Positions 16,749-29,894 of a DNA stretch of 64,000 nucleotides are shown here, piece by piece (position 1 is the first letter of the stretch; the number at the start of each line of letters is the position of its first letter). This stretch comes from Lactobacillus melliventris (GTDB lineage Bacteria > Bacillota > Bacilli > Lactobacillales > Lactobacillaceae): assembly GCF_013346935.1 (NCBI RefSeq), contig NZ_JAAEEB010000009.1, positions 20,203-84,202 of the forward strand, in the 5' to 3' direction. The notes under the pieces were generated by a model. It worked only from the letters and a program-made list of their open reading frames with translations. It did not search any database and had not been told where the DNA came from. Made by a program: the position numbers and the translations under genes.

Positions 16749-19242
16749 GTTCGGTTCCTTTCTTAAAAGTTAGCGGCTGTAATTGCAGTTTATCAACAAG
16801 GCTTTTTTGAGCAGTAAAGATCAATACCTGGTTGCTTTGCGCAATTGTCTGCAGCAACTTTTCAATTTCATTGATCCTTTGGTCATCAAAGTTAACAAAA
16901 GAGTCATCAATCAAAATTGGTAAATTAATTTGATCCTTTATTTGTTCAACAAAAGCCAATTTCAAAGCAAAATAAAGTTGCTCAGAGGTACCACGAGAAA
17001 GATATTCCACCGCTAATTTTTTACCATCAAAACGAGTAACCGTTATTTTTTTACCTATTTCAATATTATTATACCGATTATTTGTTAATAGTCGCAAATA
17101 TTCTTTAGCATTAATCAGCATTTTCGGAAAACGTTCATTAGATGCAAGATCAAGTGCGCGGCTAATCCACTTGGCAGTAAATAAATTAGCCAAATATTCC
17201 GCGCTTAAATTTCTAAGTCTGGTTCTTAAGTTTGCTAATTTTTGTTTTTCCTCGAATACCGCCGTTGAACTGGCCAGATTTTCCATCTTGACTTTAGTTT
17301 CAGCCTTTTTACTTTGTAAAAGGTTAATATTTTCATTTAGTAAGGAAATTTGAGCAGCTAAATCCTGTAATTTCTTGTGTCCACTACTTTTATCTTGTAC
17401 ATATTCTTGCAGCTGGATAAGGTCGCTTTGCAAACTGGATTTGAGAGCACTAATTTGGTTTTTAATATTATCCTGTCTCACCTTTTGTTTTTGAATTTCT
17501 CGATATTCATCTAAGCTGCTAACTTGAGCTCTTGCCAAAATCATTTTCAATTTAACATTAACTTCTTGGAGTTCTTCATTATTTTCAGTTAAATTGTTTT
17601 TTAAACTATTTTGCTCTTCTCTGCGCTTACGATCCGTGTCTATTTTTTCAGCAAGTTGATCTAATGCAGTCAATACATCAGAAAAATTAGTACCTATTGC
17701 TTGTTTCAGTTCTTGACCTAACTGCATTGCAAAGGGCGTGAGCAAATCAGATATTTCTGTTTTACGTAACTGGTTTCTCTTTAAGTTTTGAGATAAAACC
17801 TGGTACTGTCGCCATTCGTTGATCAAATTATTAAGATCTAAATTGCTAGGATCAATGCCATATTGTTGCTCAAATAAATATCGTTGCTCTTTAACTTTTC
17901 TGCTTTTTTCAGACTGTGCTTCATTTGATTTTTGCACTTGCTTTTGCTGGTAGTAACCAAGCACTGCAAAAGCTGCACCAACACCAACAGCCAAAAAACC
18001 AAGGGCACGAGCAATGAACAATAAAATTAGTCCTAAAATGAAAATAGTTCCACCCAGTAAAAGAAATTGCTTAGGCTTATTACTTTTATCCTGGTTGATA
18101 ACTGTTTCTTTTAGCGGTAATTTGTGAAAATCTTCCTGCAACTTAATTACTTGCTCTTGAGTCAATGCAGCAATTTTGTTCAGGTTGGGATCAAGAGTAA
18201 TAAGCTGCTGTTGTTCGCTTTTAATTTGCGTCTCTTTTTGTAAGCAGCTATGATATTCCGCTTGCCACTGTAAAATTTCCGGCTTCTTTTGCAGCAGCTT
18301 TGTTTCACTAATATCCTCATCTTTAACTTGGGGATATTCAGTTAGCTTTTCCGTGATTTTTTGTTGTTTTTTACGCAAAGTTTCTGCTTGAATTGCTAAA
18401 TTTTGTGCAGATTGATATTGCTCCGAGTCAAAATGAATTGCTTTGGTCTGACATTGTAAATCCTGCAATTTTTCGTAACTGGGTACAAGCTTTTCAACTT
18501 TTTCCAAGTTGTCATATTTTCTTTGCAGATCTAGTCTTTTTGCTTCTTCATGGTGTTGCAGCTCTTCTTGTTTTTTTAAGTCACTATTCAGCTCTTTATA
18601 CACAGAAAATTCATTTTCAGAATCACTGACTTTACTTTGCTGCTCTTGAATCTGCAGTAAAAGTTGGTTAAGCGGAAGTTTTCTGCCCCTCTTTTTAAAT
18701 AAACTATCAGCATTTTTGGCAAAATTATCGCGCACAGTTATCAATTTGTCACTGTCGGCTGCGCCCAAGTAATATATACGTTCTAATAAGTCATTTTGCT
18801 TGATCTGGTCAACTTTTGTCAACATATCCTGGTTAAAGATAAAACTGTCGGCATAAAAGTCACCGTCAATATTCTTTATTTGGTCAAAAAAAACATTTTC
18901 GGGCACTACTTGATTGTCACATTTAACTGTTAGTGTGCCCAATTTAGAACCTTTGCCGTGGGCGTATAGGCGTTCCAGTTCAAAGCGCTGTCCTTTTTCA
19001 TTTTCAAAAAGCAAATACCCTCCCATTGGGCTAACTTGGGCCAAAGGAGTGTAGTTTTCAAAAAAAGGGGAATTGTGTGAAGCAAGATGAAAGCCAAACA
19101 AAATTTGTTTAATAAAAGCAACGATTGTGCTTTTCCCTGCTTCATTTGTACCATAAAAGACGTTAACGTCGGGATTAAGTAAATCAAAAGTGAAATTTGA
19201 AAATTGACCAAAATTAATTATTTTAAGTTTAATTAATTTCAT
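16741..19242 (-). CDS. yhaN: YhaN-like SMC/Rad50-type ATPase
   Basis: Large AAA ATPase related to SbcC/Rad50, probably a DNA repair or end-processing partner of the YhaO-like nuclease. 833 residues from the second ATG (a first ATG lies one codon upstream; AAGGAG is only 3 bases before that one). Walker A GTNEAGKST is at 31-39. Long coiled coils cover roughly 180-640 and are interrupted by a hydrophobic hairpin (FLLLGGTIFILGLILLF and next segment, about 390-430), a known YhaN trait that suggests membrane association. The C-terminal lobe has signature YLSRGTSEQ and Walker B LPILIDDSF. It is somewhat shorter than Bacillus YhaN. Confidence 0.88.
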   Translation of the reverse strand: MKLIKLKIINFGQFSNFTFDLLNPDVNVFYGTNEAGKSTIVAFIKQILFGFHLASHNSPFFENYTPLAQVSPMGGYLLFENEKGQRFELERLYAHGKGSKLGTLTVKCDNQVVPENVFFDQIKNIDGDFYADSFIFNQDMLTKVDQIKQNDLLERIYYLGAADSDKLITVRDNFAKNADSLFKKRGRKLPLNQLLLQIQEQQSKVSDSENEFSVYKELNSDLKKQEELQHHEEAKRLDLQRKYDNLEKVEKLVPSYEKLQDLQCQTKAIHFDSEQYQSAQNLAIQAETLRKKQQKITEKLTEYPQVKDEDISETKLLQKKPEILQWQAEYHSCLQKETQIKSEQQQLITLDPNLNKIAALTQEQVIKLQEDFHKLPLKETVINQDKSNKPKQFLLLGGTIFILGLILLFIARALGFLAVGVGAAFAVLGYYQQKQVQKSNEAQSEKSRKVKEQRYLFEQQYGIDPSNLDLNNLINEWRQYQVLSQNLKRNQLRKTEISDLLTPFAMQLGQELKQAIGTNFSDVLTALDQLAEKIDTDRKRREEQNSLKNNLTENNEELQEVNVKLKMILARAQVSSLDEYREIQKQKVRQDNIKNQISALKSSLQSDLIQLQEYVQDKSSGHKKLQDLAAQISLLNENINLLQSKKAETKVKMENLASSTAVFEEKQKLANLRTRLRNLSAEYLANLFTAKWISRALDLASNERFPKMLINAKEYLRLLTNNRYNNIEIGKKITVTRFDGKKLAVEYLSRGTSEQLYFALKLAFVEQIKDQINLPILIDDSFVNFDDQRINEIEKLLQTIAQSNQVLIFTAQKSLVDKLQLQPLTFKKGTEHV

Positions 19243-20440
19243 CATTGACTCCTTTCAATTTACTGTTCAGCTTGACTTCTGCCAGTTGTTTAACTTCCTG
19301 AATAAAACTTGGGTCCTGGGCCAAATTATTGGTAAACTCAGTTTTTAAGGACCAGTCTTTACTAATTTGGGCAAATTGATCCGGGGTAAAAATCTCTTCT
19401 TCAGCCTGTGTAAAATATTTTTGATCATTAACAGCAACAGCTAATTTGCTCCCATTAATGAAACGCACATCTACTAGTTGAGAACCATGAGCAAGTTTTT
19501 CTGAAATCATTTGCCAAAAATCACTGTCTTGAATTAATTCGGCTTCTTTTTCATTTAAAAAATCTGCACCGATTATTTGCAGGCAAAAATAGCTAGTGGT
19601 AGTCGCTGACAAACAATTAATTATCATCTTTTCCAGTTCGGTTTTTGCTATTGGCTTAGTTAATTCAAGCTGCCTTTTATCCCAAGTAATAAGATTAGTC
19701 TGAACAAAATGAATTTTGGTTTTCTTTGTTTGTTCATCAATAGTGCCTAAATAACAGCCTTTGGGACCAGTTTCGTTAATGTGACGGCCCTGAATATTAC
19801 CAGGATAAACTATTAGTGGCGTTTCTGACAATATTTGCCTTAAATGGATATGACCCAGAGCAAAATAGTCATAATTAAGATTTTGTAATTCACTTAAGGT
19901 AAATGGAGCATATACATTTTGAGAGCTCAAACCTGCCCTTTCCTGAGCATGCATAATACCAAAAGTGTAACGATTATTTTTAGGAGGAAATTGGGCAGCA
20001 AGATCATCTGTAATGTGATTGGCCAAATATGAAAAACCAGTCACATCATAGTCAAAACCACTTCTGGTAGTGTAAGAGGCAGTTTCAACTTTTTCGTCCT
20101 CACCTAATAATTTAAAATACGGGCTTTCAGGCACCAATAGGTCTTCTTTTGCCATATGATCATGATTACCTAAAACCATAACTACTTGTATTTCAGCTGT
20201 GATTAGCCGCTCAATTTCGCGCGCAAAAAAAATCTGGGCGCTGGGATTAGGCTTGAAACTATCAAAAGTGTCGCCGGCAATTAAGACTAGATCAACATTT
20301 TCCCTAATAGCTAAGTCGACAATGTTAGTTAAAGATTGCATTGGAGCTTTTTGAATTTGATTAAAGCTCTTAGATGGTAAAAAAGATAGTCCCAAAAATG
20401 GACTATCTAAATGTGCGTCAGCAAAATGGATAAATTTCAT
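19229..20440 (-). CDS. yhaO: YhaO-like DNA repair metallophosphoesterase (SbcD/Mre11 family)
   Basis: Calcineurin-like nuclease subunit expected to pair with the downstream YhaN-like ATPase. 403 residues. Phosphoesterase motifs are in order: HFADAHLDSP (4-13), AGDTFD, GNHDHM, and GHIHLRQ further on, giving the Asp, His and Asn metal ligands. It overlaps the yhaN start by a few bases. In Bacillus the YhaO-YhaN-YhaM neighbourhood is conserved. Its substrate (DNA ends) is inferred from Mre11 homology. Confidence 0.92.
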   Translation of the reverse strand: MKFIHFADAHLDSPFLGLSFLPSKSFNQIQKAPMQSLTNIVDLAIRENVDLVLIAGDTFDSFKPNPSAQIFFAREIERLITAEIQVVMVLGNHDHMAKEDLLVPESPYFKLLGEDEKVETASYTTRSGFDYDVTGFSYLANHITDDLAAQFPPKNNRYTFGIMHAQERAGLSSQNVYAPFTLSELQNLNYDYFALGHIHLRQILSETPLIVYPGNIQGRHINETGPKGCYLGTIDEQTKKTKIHFVQTNLITWDKRQLELTKPIAKTELEKMIINCLSATTTSYFCLQIIGADFLNEKEAELIQDSDFWQMISEKLAHGSQLVDVRFINGSKLAVAVNDQKYFTQAEEEIFTPDQFAQISKDWSLKTEFTNNLAQDPSFIQEVKQLAEVKLNSKLKGVNDEIN

Positions 20441-20449
20441 CGTTATTTT

Positions 20450-20800
20450 TTAATTTCTAAGGCCGTCATAAAGGTCATTAATGGGTTTGGTAATTGCCTT
20501 TTGAACATCTTCAATTGTTTTAGAGACAGCCTGTTCAGCTTGCAAAAGTTGCAATATTTGATCATTCTTTTGCACTTTTTCATTCAACTTTTTATAATCT
20601 TCCTCTAAATCCTTAGGAAAGTCTCTTCCTTCAGTTTGAGAATTAATGATTTTAGTTTGCATCTCATCCATTTGCTTGAATATAGCTGCACTTTCCTCAT
20701 TATTTTTCACGGCATTGACAGCATTTTCTAAAGCCTTAAATTCATCAAGCTTTTGGAAATCTGTCGCCACCTGATTTGCTGAATCGTAAATATTTATCAT
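20450..20800 (-). CDS. YlbF/YmcA (YheA) family regulator protein
   Basis: 116-residue all-helical protein of the Com_YlbF family. Bacillus relatives YlbF, YmcA and YaaT form a complex that influences RNase Y, biofilm, competence and sporulation; YheA is a related member. The sequence begins MINIYDSANQVATDFQ and contains a long Gln/Glu/Lys-rich helix (residues 40-90) typical of the family. It lies 10 bp upstream of yhaO on the same strand and 15 bp after the PBP gene. The exact paralog cannot be fixed by eye. Confidence 0.8.
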   Translation of the reverse strand: MINIYDSANQVATDFQKLDEFKALENAVNAVKNNEESAAIFKQMDEMQTKIINSQTEGRDFPKDLEEDYKKLNEKVQKNDQILQLLQAEQAVSKTIEDVQKAITKPINDLYDGLRN

Positions 20801-20815
20801 ATTTTTTCCTCCTAA

Positions 20816-22873
20816 TTAGTGACCTAAAAGTCCTTTTATGTCATTATACCATTCATTAATCTTTTCACTGGCAGATCCGAGCCCTTTTTCAATTTTTTTA
20901 CCAAAACCTTGCGTCCAATCAGTACCAGCACCGTTATTTTGAATAATTTGCCTTGGCGCTTGTTCTCTAAATTGATTTTGTGCTGTATACGGCAAAATAC
21001 CTTCCATTTCAGCTTTATAAAGCCTTGTGATACCAGTTTCGGATACACCGTGCATGAAATGCTGCTGATTAGTGCGATCAAAGCCGACCCAAGTTGCTAC
21101 AACAACATCTGGAGTATAACCAACGATCCATTGGTCCTTAGTGCCAAAACCGTATGAATTAGGAACTTCGGTAGAACCGGTTTTGCCGGCAACTCGATAT
21201 CCGGCAGGTTGAGCTGAAGTTCCTGTACCGCCTGCAAATACTCCTAACAGCATTGTGGTCATCTCTTTAGCAGTATTTTCAGAGATAATTCGATGAGTAC
21301 CTGTATCGTGATTTTCCGCAATCACATTGCCACTTGCATCAGTAATTTTGGTAATAAAGTAAGAATTATTCGGTAAGTTACCTTTATTAGCAAAAGCCGA
21401 ATAGGCACGAGCCATTTGAATAGGTGAAACACCAGTCGATAATCCGCCTAAAGCCAAAGCTAAATTTTGATCCTCTTTTGCTACCTTCAAGCCGAAATTA
21501 TTAGCAGACTGGACACCTTTAGCTACTCCAATGCGGTCTAATAGCCAAACAGCAGGCACGTTTTTACTCTGCGCCAAAGCCACATACATAGGAATTTTAT
21601 CCGAATAACCGTTGTCAACATTGTGGGGCTGATAGCCATTCTTCCCGAAGCGCTGCAGTTTGTTAGAAAGCTGGGAATCATAATGATATCCTTGCTGCAA
21701 GGCAGGCGCATAAGAAACAATAGGTTTAATAGAAGAACCAGGTTGCCTCTTCATTTGTGTCGCGCGATTATAACCGCGAAAGACATGCTTGCCCCGTCCT
21801 CCTACCACAGCGCGGACTGCACCAGTAGTAGGATCCATCACTACAGTAGCACCCTGAGTTTTAGTTCCATCAGCGGCATTTTGAGGGAATAAGTAATCCT
21901 GGTTAAACCTTTCTTGCAGCTGACTCTGATAATTTTGATTAAGAGTAGTGTATATTTTCAGGCCCTTATTCATGACATCTTCTTCTTTTAAGCCATAGCG
22001 ATTAATTGCTTCATCCACGACAGCGTCAAAGAAGTAGGGATAACGATAACCATCTTTATTATGATATGTATCACGTAAAGTTAAACCAATTTTTTGTTCG
22101 CTTTCAGCCTGTGATTTTGATAATTTTTTATTATCAACCATCAAATTCAAAATTAAATTGCGTCGCGATAAAGCATAAGACATATGATCAATGGGATTAT
22201 ACTTGCTAGGATTACGCAAAATACCTGCTAACGTGGCACCTTCACCAACTGTCAGCTGACTGGCATTCTTGCCAAAATATTTTTGGCTGGCATCTTCTAC
22301 GCCCCAGACGCCATTACCAAAATAAGAATTGTTAAGATACATCGTTAGTATATCTTTTTTGGAATAAACATGATTAAGTTCGATAGCAAAGAAAAGTTCC
22401 TCAACTTTACGCGAAAATGTTTGTTTTTGAGTTAATAAGGCATTTTTAGCTAATTGTTGGGTGATAGTTGAACCGCCTCCGGCAATTTGCCCGTGATTAA
22501 GCACTATACCTAGAGCGGCACGCCCCATTCCCTTAATACTAAAGCCGGGATTTTTCCAAAAAGTCCTGTCCTCGGTCGAAATTACAGCATTTTTCACGTT
22601 AGGTGAAATTTTGTTGTATTCAACATAAGTTCCCTTTTGTGAGTATAATGAGCCTGCTCGTTGGTTTTTTTGGTCATAAATTCCCGTCGTAACAGGTAAT
22701 GACGCTTTTAAATTTGATATATTGGATGTTTTAACTTTAACGGTATAATAAGTACAAACCAAGAGAATGACGGTAAGCAAAATCAAAATGATCCAGCGAC
22801 CGATAAAAAAACGATGATCAAAACGGTACCATAAGCCACGTTTCTCGTTTTTCTTTGGTTCATTGTTTTCCAT
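20816..22873 (-). CDS. Class A penicillin-binding protein (PBP2A-like)
   Basis: Bifunctional cell-wall synthase: GT51 glycosyltransferase plus transpeptidase. 685 residues. A basic cytosolic tail and one TM helix (about 26-46) anchor it. The GT51 domain has catalytic Glu101 in EDRTFW and the donor motif GGSTITQQLAKN (133-144). The transpeptidase domain has SxxK at Ser380-Lys383, SKN at 436-438 and KTG at 564-566. The C-terminal tail is short and lacks PASTA or Ser-rich repeats. Its upstream gap is shared with the divergent pseudouridine synthase gene. Confidence 0.95.
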   Translation of the reverse strand: MENNEPKKNEKRGLWYRFDHRFFIGRWIILILLTVILLVCTYYTVKVKTSNISNLKASLPVTTGIYDQKNQRAGSLYSQKGTYVEYNKISPNVKNAVISTEDRTFWKNPGFSIKGMGRAALGIVLNHGQIAGGGSTITQQLAKNALLTQKQTFSRKVEELFFAIELNHVYSKKDILTMYLNNSYFGNGVWGVEDASQKYFGKNASQLTVGEGATLAGILRNPSKYNPIDHMSYALSRRNLILNLMVDNKKLSKSQAESEQKIGLTLRDTYHNKDGYRYPYFFDAVVDEAINRYGLKEEDVMNKGLKIYTTLNQNYQSQLQERFNQDYLFPQNAADGTKTQGATVVMDPTTGAVRAVVGGRGKHVFRGYNRATQMKRQPGSSIKPIVSYAPALQQGYHYDSQLSNKLQRFGKNGYQPHNVDNGYSDKIPMYVALAQSKNVPAVWLLDRIGVAKGVQSANNFGLKVAKEDQNLALALGGLSTGVSPIQMARAYSAFANKGNLPNNSYFITKITDASGNVIAENHDTGTHRIISENTAKEMTTMLLGVFAGGTGTSAQPAGYRVAGKTGSTEVPNSYGFGTKDQWIVGYTPDVVVATWVGFDRTNQQHFMHGVSETGITRLYKAEMEGILPYTAQNQFREQAPRQIIQNNGAGTDWTQGFGKKIEKGLGSASEKINEWYNDIKGLLGH

Positions 22874-22957
22874 TTTATCTGCTCCTTTAGAAACAATTAA
22901 AATTGTATCATATTAGAGGATATTACTTTTATTTTCAAAAAGATTTAACAAATATTT

Positions 22958-23824
22958 ATGAGCTATTATTTTACATTTAATTTTCCCCAAAATCTCAAAC
23001 CATGCTCAGTAAACGACTTATTGCGTCTTTTGCTGATCCCACGCAAATGGCGTCATTACTTACGAACTGAACACCAGATTTTGATTAACGGCACTTATCA
23101 TTATTTTAATCAAATGGTCTTTCCAGACGATAAAATTGAGCTGTGGCTAAAACACATTGAGAGTAGTCAAAATACTTACCCAGCAAGCGGACAAATGCCA
23201 GAAGTGATTTACGAAGATCAAAATCTGTTAATTATTAATAAACCAGCAGGACAAAAAACACATCCTAACTTAAATGAAACCAACACTGCCTTGAATGATT
23301 GTGCTACTTATTTAGGGTACTCTCCTTTTATTGTACATCGTTTGGATATGCTAACCAGTGGTTTACTTTTGGTTGCTAAGAATCCGGCAGTTGTTCCTAT
23401 TTTAAATCGTGAATTAAGCAGTAAAATTTTTCACCGTGAATACTTGGCAGTAGTCAATATGACTAAGCCAATAGCAGATACTGGCATAATTAACCTGCCC
23501 CTTGGACGAGATCCACTTGATAAGCGCAAGCGCAAGATTGTTGCTGACGGACTTAATGCAATCACACATTACCAAATTCTAAAGTGCTTTAGCAATAATA
23601 CTGCTTTAATTAAGCTCGACTTAGAAACAGGAAGAACACACCAAATCCGTGTTCATTTAGCGGCAATAGGTTGTCCGATTGTGGGTGATCCTTTGTATAA
23701 TCCCACTTTTATAAACAAAGAATATTTACATTTAACCGCTTATCAAATTTCTTTGCTGCTGCCATTTTCATTTGAAGAATTAAAGGTCAATCTGCCTAAA
23801 ACTAAAATACCTTTGCTCAAGTAA
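22958..23824 (+). CDS. RluA/RluD-family pseudouridine synthase
   Basis: Isomerises uridine to pseudouridine in rRNA or tRNA; the target cannot be told from sequence. 288 residues. An S4-like N-terminal region (about 15-65, WRHYLRTEHQILING) precedes the catalytic core with motif HRLD, in which Asp130 is the nucleophile, and later phrases LETGRTHQIRVHLA and GDPLY. The ATG at 22958 has only a weak ribosome site. A short CCC/GGG hairpin with a T stretch at 23826-23846 may terminate it. Confidence 0.92.
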   Translation: MSYYFTFNFPQNLKPCSVNDLLRLLLIPRKWRHYLRTEHQILINGTYHYFNQMVFPDDKIELWLKHIESSQNTYPASGQMPEVIYEDQNLLIINKPAGQKTHPNLNETNTALNDCATYLGYSPFIVHRLDMLTSGLLLVAKNPAVVPILNRELSSKIFHREYLAVVNMTKPIADTGIINLPLGRDPLDKRKRKIVADGLNAITHYQILKCFSNNTALIKLDLETGRTHQIRVHLAAIGCPIVGDPLYNPTFINKEYLHLTAYQISLLLPFSFEELKVNLPKTKIPLLK

Positions 23825-24026
23825 AAAATCCCTTAAGGGCTTTTACTTAGGTATTAAGTAGTAAAAAATCCTGTTGCTTTTTCCAATAATAAAACAATGG
23901 TCATCTAACCAATATCACATTTAGCACAATTATTATCTTAATTACGCGACTTCATTAGTGTAAATTACCAGATGCTCTTGTATAATTCTATTATTGAAAT
24001 TTTATATAAAGAAATTGAGAGTGAAC

Positions 24027-25397
24027 ATGAATAATCAAAAAATTGCTGATTTAGCAAAAAATGTTATTGACACGTTTAATTTACCTAGTTTAGGTGTAGG
24101 CGTTTATCATAAAGGTGAAAGTTACAGTCACGTCTTTGGTGATGCAGAGCAAAATAGTTTGTATCCTTTAGCATCAATTTCAAAAACCTTTTTTGCCACT
24201 GCAGTTTGCCAATTAGCTGATTCAGGTAAAATTACTTTGGATGACCCGTTAAAAAAATATTGGCCTGATTTCAAACTAAGAGATAAATATGCAGCAGACC
24301 ATTTAACTTGGAGGGATGCTCTAAGTCACCAAAGTGGATTGCCAGCTCATGACTTAATGCGTTTTACTAATATGAACAAGCATGATCTTACTTTAAAAGA
24401 AAAGGCAGAACATGTTGGTTTTTTAGAGCCCAATCATGAACTGCGTTACAAAATGCAGTATAGTAACCTGGTTTTTGCTGTTGCTACATATGCTTTTGAA
24501 CAAGCTATTAATCAAGATTATGGTATTTATGAACACGAGCATTTACTGAAGCCTTTGCATTTGAATAATACCTATGTTAATCATCACGAGGCACCACGTG
24601 AAAGAATAGTCAAGCCGTATATTAGAGATAATGACATTACCGAAGAAGTGCCATTTATTGCGCCTGGAAAAGTTGGTGGTGCCAGCAGCATGCTTTCAAC
24701 TATATCTGATTTGCTAACTTGGGCCAAATACCAATTAAAATTGCAAAAAGAAAGCAAAAATAACGCAATGGCTGAGCATTTTCTGCCTCAATCTATTATG
24801 TCTCCTAGCCGTGCGTATGGCGGCGCAAATTTTGGCGCTTATGGTCTGGGCATGATGATGGAAGATTACCGGGGACATAAATATTTCTACCATAGCGGTT
24901 CATATATTGGCTATTGTTCTTTCATGGGCTTTGTTCCTGACCTTGACTTAGCTTTTGTCTCAACAACAAATATGGATTCAACTGATGCCATTTTTGCTTT
25001 AGCTTATCAAACTATTGATAATGTTCTGGATATTCACGAAACAGACTGGACCAGTAAAATTAAAAAGATAGTTGATAAAAAAGTAGCAATTCGTGAGGAA
25101 AAAATCAGAGAAGAAATAGGGAAAATTCCCCAAAATGTTAATGCAGAAGATAATCTTTTAGGTGATTATGAAAACCCAGGCTATGGTTTAATTACACTAA
25201 AAGAAAAAAATGGTGATTTATTGGTTACCATCGGTAAATGGGACTACCCGGTATTTGTAAATGAAGAAGGCAAAATGTTTGTAGAAGAAAGGCTGTACCA
25301 GCACGAACTTTTGCCAATTGAACTTCAGGAAAAACAAGTTTTATTATGGACTGACCGCGCACTTAACAAACCAACGGTATTTAAAAAGATAAACTAA
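24027..25397 (+). CDS. Serine hydrolase, class C beta-lactamase-like
   Basis: 456-residue protein of the beta-lactamase/PBP4*-like family (esterases, D-aminopeptidases and carboxypeptidases); substrate unknown. Ser-x-x-Lys is SISK at 50-53, Tyr-x-Asn is YSN at 145-147, and a late HSG (in YHSGSYIGYC) stands for KTG. No signal peptide is visible, so it is probably cytosolic. The start was set at the ATG at 24027 because GAGAGTGA precedes it; an in-frame upstream start at 23994 lacks a site. The C-terminal about 90 residues form a lipocalin-like or DUF3471-type extension. Confidence 0.85.
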   Translation: MNNQKIADLAKNVIDTFNLPSLGVGVYHKGESYSHVFGDAEQNSLYPLASISKTFFATAVCQLADSGKITLDDPLKKYWPDFKLRDKYAADHLTWRDALSHQSGLPAHDLMRFTNMNKHDLTLKEKAEHVGFLEPNHELRYKMQYSNLVFAVATYAFEQAINQDYGIYEHEHLLKPLHLNNTYVNHHEAPRERIVKPYIRDNDITEEVPFIAPGKVGGASSMLSTISDLLTWAKYQLKLQKESKNNAMAEHFLPQSIMSPSRAYGGANFGAYGLGMMMEDYRGHKYFYHSGSYIGYCSFMGFVPDLDLAFVSTTNMDSTDAIFALAYQTIDNVLDIHETDWTSKIKKIVDKKVAIREEKIREEIGKIPQNVNAEDNLLGDYENPGYGLITLKEKNGDLLVTIGKWDYPVFVNEEGKMFVEERLYQHELLPIELQEKQVLLWTDRALNKPTVFKKIN

Positions 25398-25445
25398 AAA
25401 GCCTAACTTTTTCAAAATTAAAGCTAGGCTCAGAATATTTTCTAG

Positions 25446-25476
25446 GCAACCAGCTTGATTAAAAGCTGGTTTTTTT
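25446..25476 (+). terminator. Terminator of serine hydrolase gene
   Basis: AACCAGCTT (25448-25456) pairs with AAGCTGGTT (25463-25471), followed by a T run. It stands against the end of the convergent hydrolase gene. Confidence 0.85.
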
Positions 25477-26254
25477 ATTTAATATGTGAACTAATCCATG
25501 GCACAACTTTACCTATTAGCTCATTAAGCTTGGTAAAATCGCCAGTTGCAACATTATAAGTATGATTTGCATTTTCTACAGTAAAAGAATCTACATTAGT
25601 CATATGACAATTTTTAATAAAGTTTAAGCTAATATTGGGGTCTAAAGTTGGATCACTGGTGCATACTTCAACTAAAATCGGATTTTTAAAGTTTTTAATG
25701 TTATCATTCAAAGTTGTTTTCAATTCGTCAAAGAATCTGCGGTATACGAGTTCAACACCACCGCTACTAGTATGAACAATGCAGTAGCCTAAATTATCCA
25801 TTTCAAATTTATCATATGCCATTTCCAATGGTTCTGAAGTATTAATCGCACCATTTAAAGAAACTATGATTTTAGCTGGTAAATCTGAGCAGGTAAATAC
25901 TAAACGGCCACCAAGACTATGACCCAACAAGCCAACATTATTTTCTGCAACATACGGTAAATTTTGTAAATAGCTAAAGCTGGCCTTGACTTCTTCTGTC
26001 ATTACTTTCATACCATAATTTTCTCTAGAATATAGGTTCTCACCCATACTGCATAAATCAATTCTAGCTGCTACTATTCCTGCCTCAACTATTTTTTTAC
26101 TGATTCTTGCCAGCATATGATTATCATTGTTTCTAGAGGACATGAAGCCATGAACCAACAACATAGCCGGAAATTTATCTCCATTATCTGGAATATCAAT
26201 CTGTATCGGCACTTCATGATCAATGCACTTTAAAAACCTTAATTCTTCACGCAC
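25475..26254 (-). CDS. Alpha/beta hydrolase (esterase, cinnamoyl/feruloyl-type)
   Basis: 259-residue serine esterase fold. The nucleophile elbow is GHSLGG with Ser113, the oxyanion region reads LVHGFMSSR (33-41), the likely acid is in VCTSDPTLD (near 205) and the base is His231 in ENANHTYN. The layout fits the lactobacillar cinnamoyl/feruloyl esterase group, but the insertion that defines those enzymes was not verified. It is transcribed alone, converging on the serine hydrolase. Its promoter region contains symmetrical repeats, listed separately. Confidence 0.8.
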   Translation of the reverse strand: MREELRFLKCIDHEVPIQIDIPDNGDKFPAMLLVHGFMSSRNNDNHMLARISKKIVEAGIVAARIDLCSMGENLYSRENYGMKVMTEEVKASFSYLQNLPYVAENNVGLLGHSLGGRLVFTCSDLPAKIIVSLNGAINTSEPLEMAYDKFEMDNLGYCIVHTSSGGVELVYRRFFDELKTTLNDNIKNFKNPILVEVCTSDPTLDPNISLNFIKNCHMTNVDSFTVENANHTYNVATGDFTKLNELIGKVVPWISSHIK

Positions 26255-26300
26255 GTCAATTATCTCCTTGTGTAAGTTTTTTAGTTGTAAAATACAATAT

Positions 26301-26327
26301 ATAGTATACTATTATTTAAATAGTATA
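26301..26327. promoter_or_regulatory. Overlapping palindromes upstream of the esterase gene
   Basis: ATAGTATACTAT (26301-26312) is a perfect 12-bp palindrome. It overlaps a second perfect inverted repeat, TATACTATT (26305-26313) with AATAGTATA (26319-26327), spaced by 5 nt. On the minus strand this contains TATACT, a plausible -10 box about 50 bp before the hydrolase ATG, so it may be an operator. The remaining 26328-26516 stretch is AT-rich with no gene. Confidence 0.5.
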
Positions 26328-26516
26328 AATGTATATAACTACTTTTTGACACACTAAACAAATTTTTTATACAAAACATGAAAAATTGGAGTTTTTAATA
26401 ATCTAACTATTCATATTAATAAGATTCAGAATTTTAGTAATGACCTTATTGGCTGTTATTGGGTAACGGATCTAATTGCAATCAATCTTTTTCATATAAA
26501 AAGTGATAGATTATCA

Positions 26517-29830
<3,314 letters not shown>

Positions 29831-29864
29831 CTGTAAATCCTCCCTTAATTAATGATTTATCAAT

Positions 29865-29879
29865 TGAAGCCGGCTTTCA
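29865..29879. promoter_or_regulatory. cre-like near-palindrome in the PTS leader
   Basis: TGAAGCCGGCTTTCA resembles the catabolite-responsive element (TGWAANCGNTNWCA) with one extra base. It lies just downstream of the predicted transcription start of the PTS operon, a position from which CcpA could block elongation. The match is imperfect. Confidence 0.4.
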
Positions 29880-29894
29880 TATTGACAAAATAAT

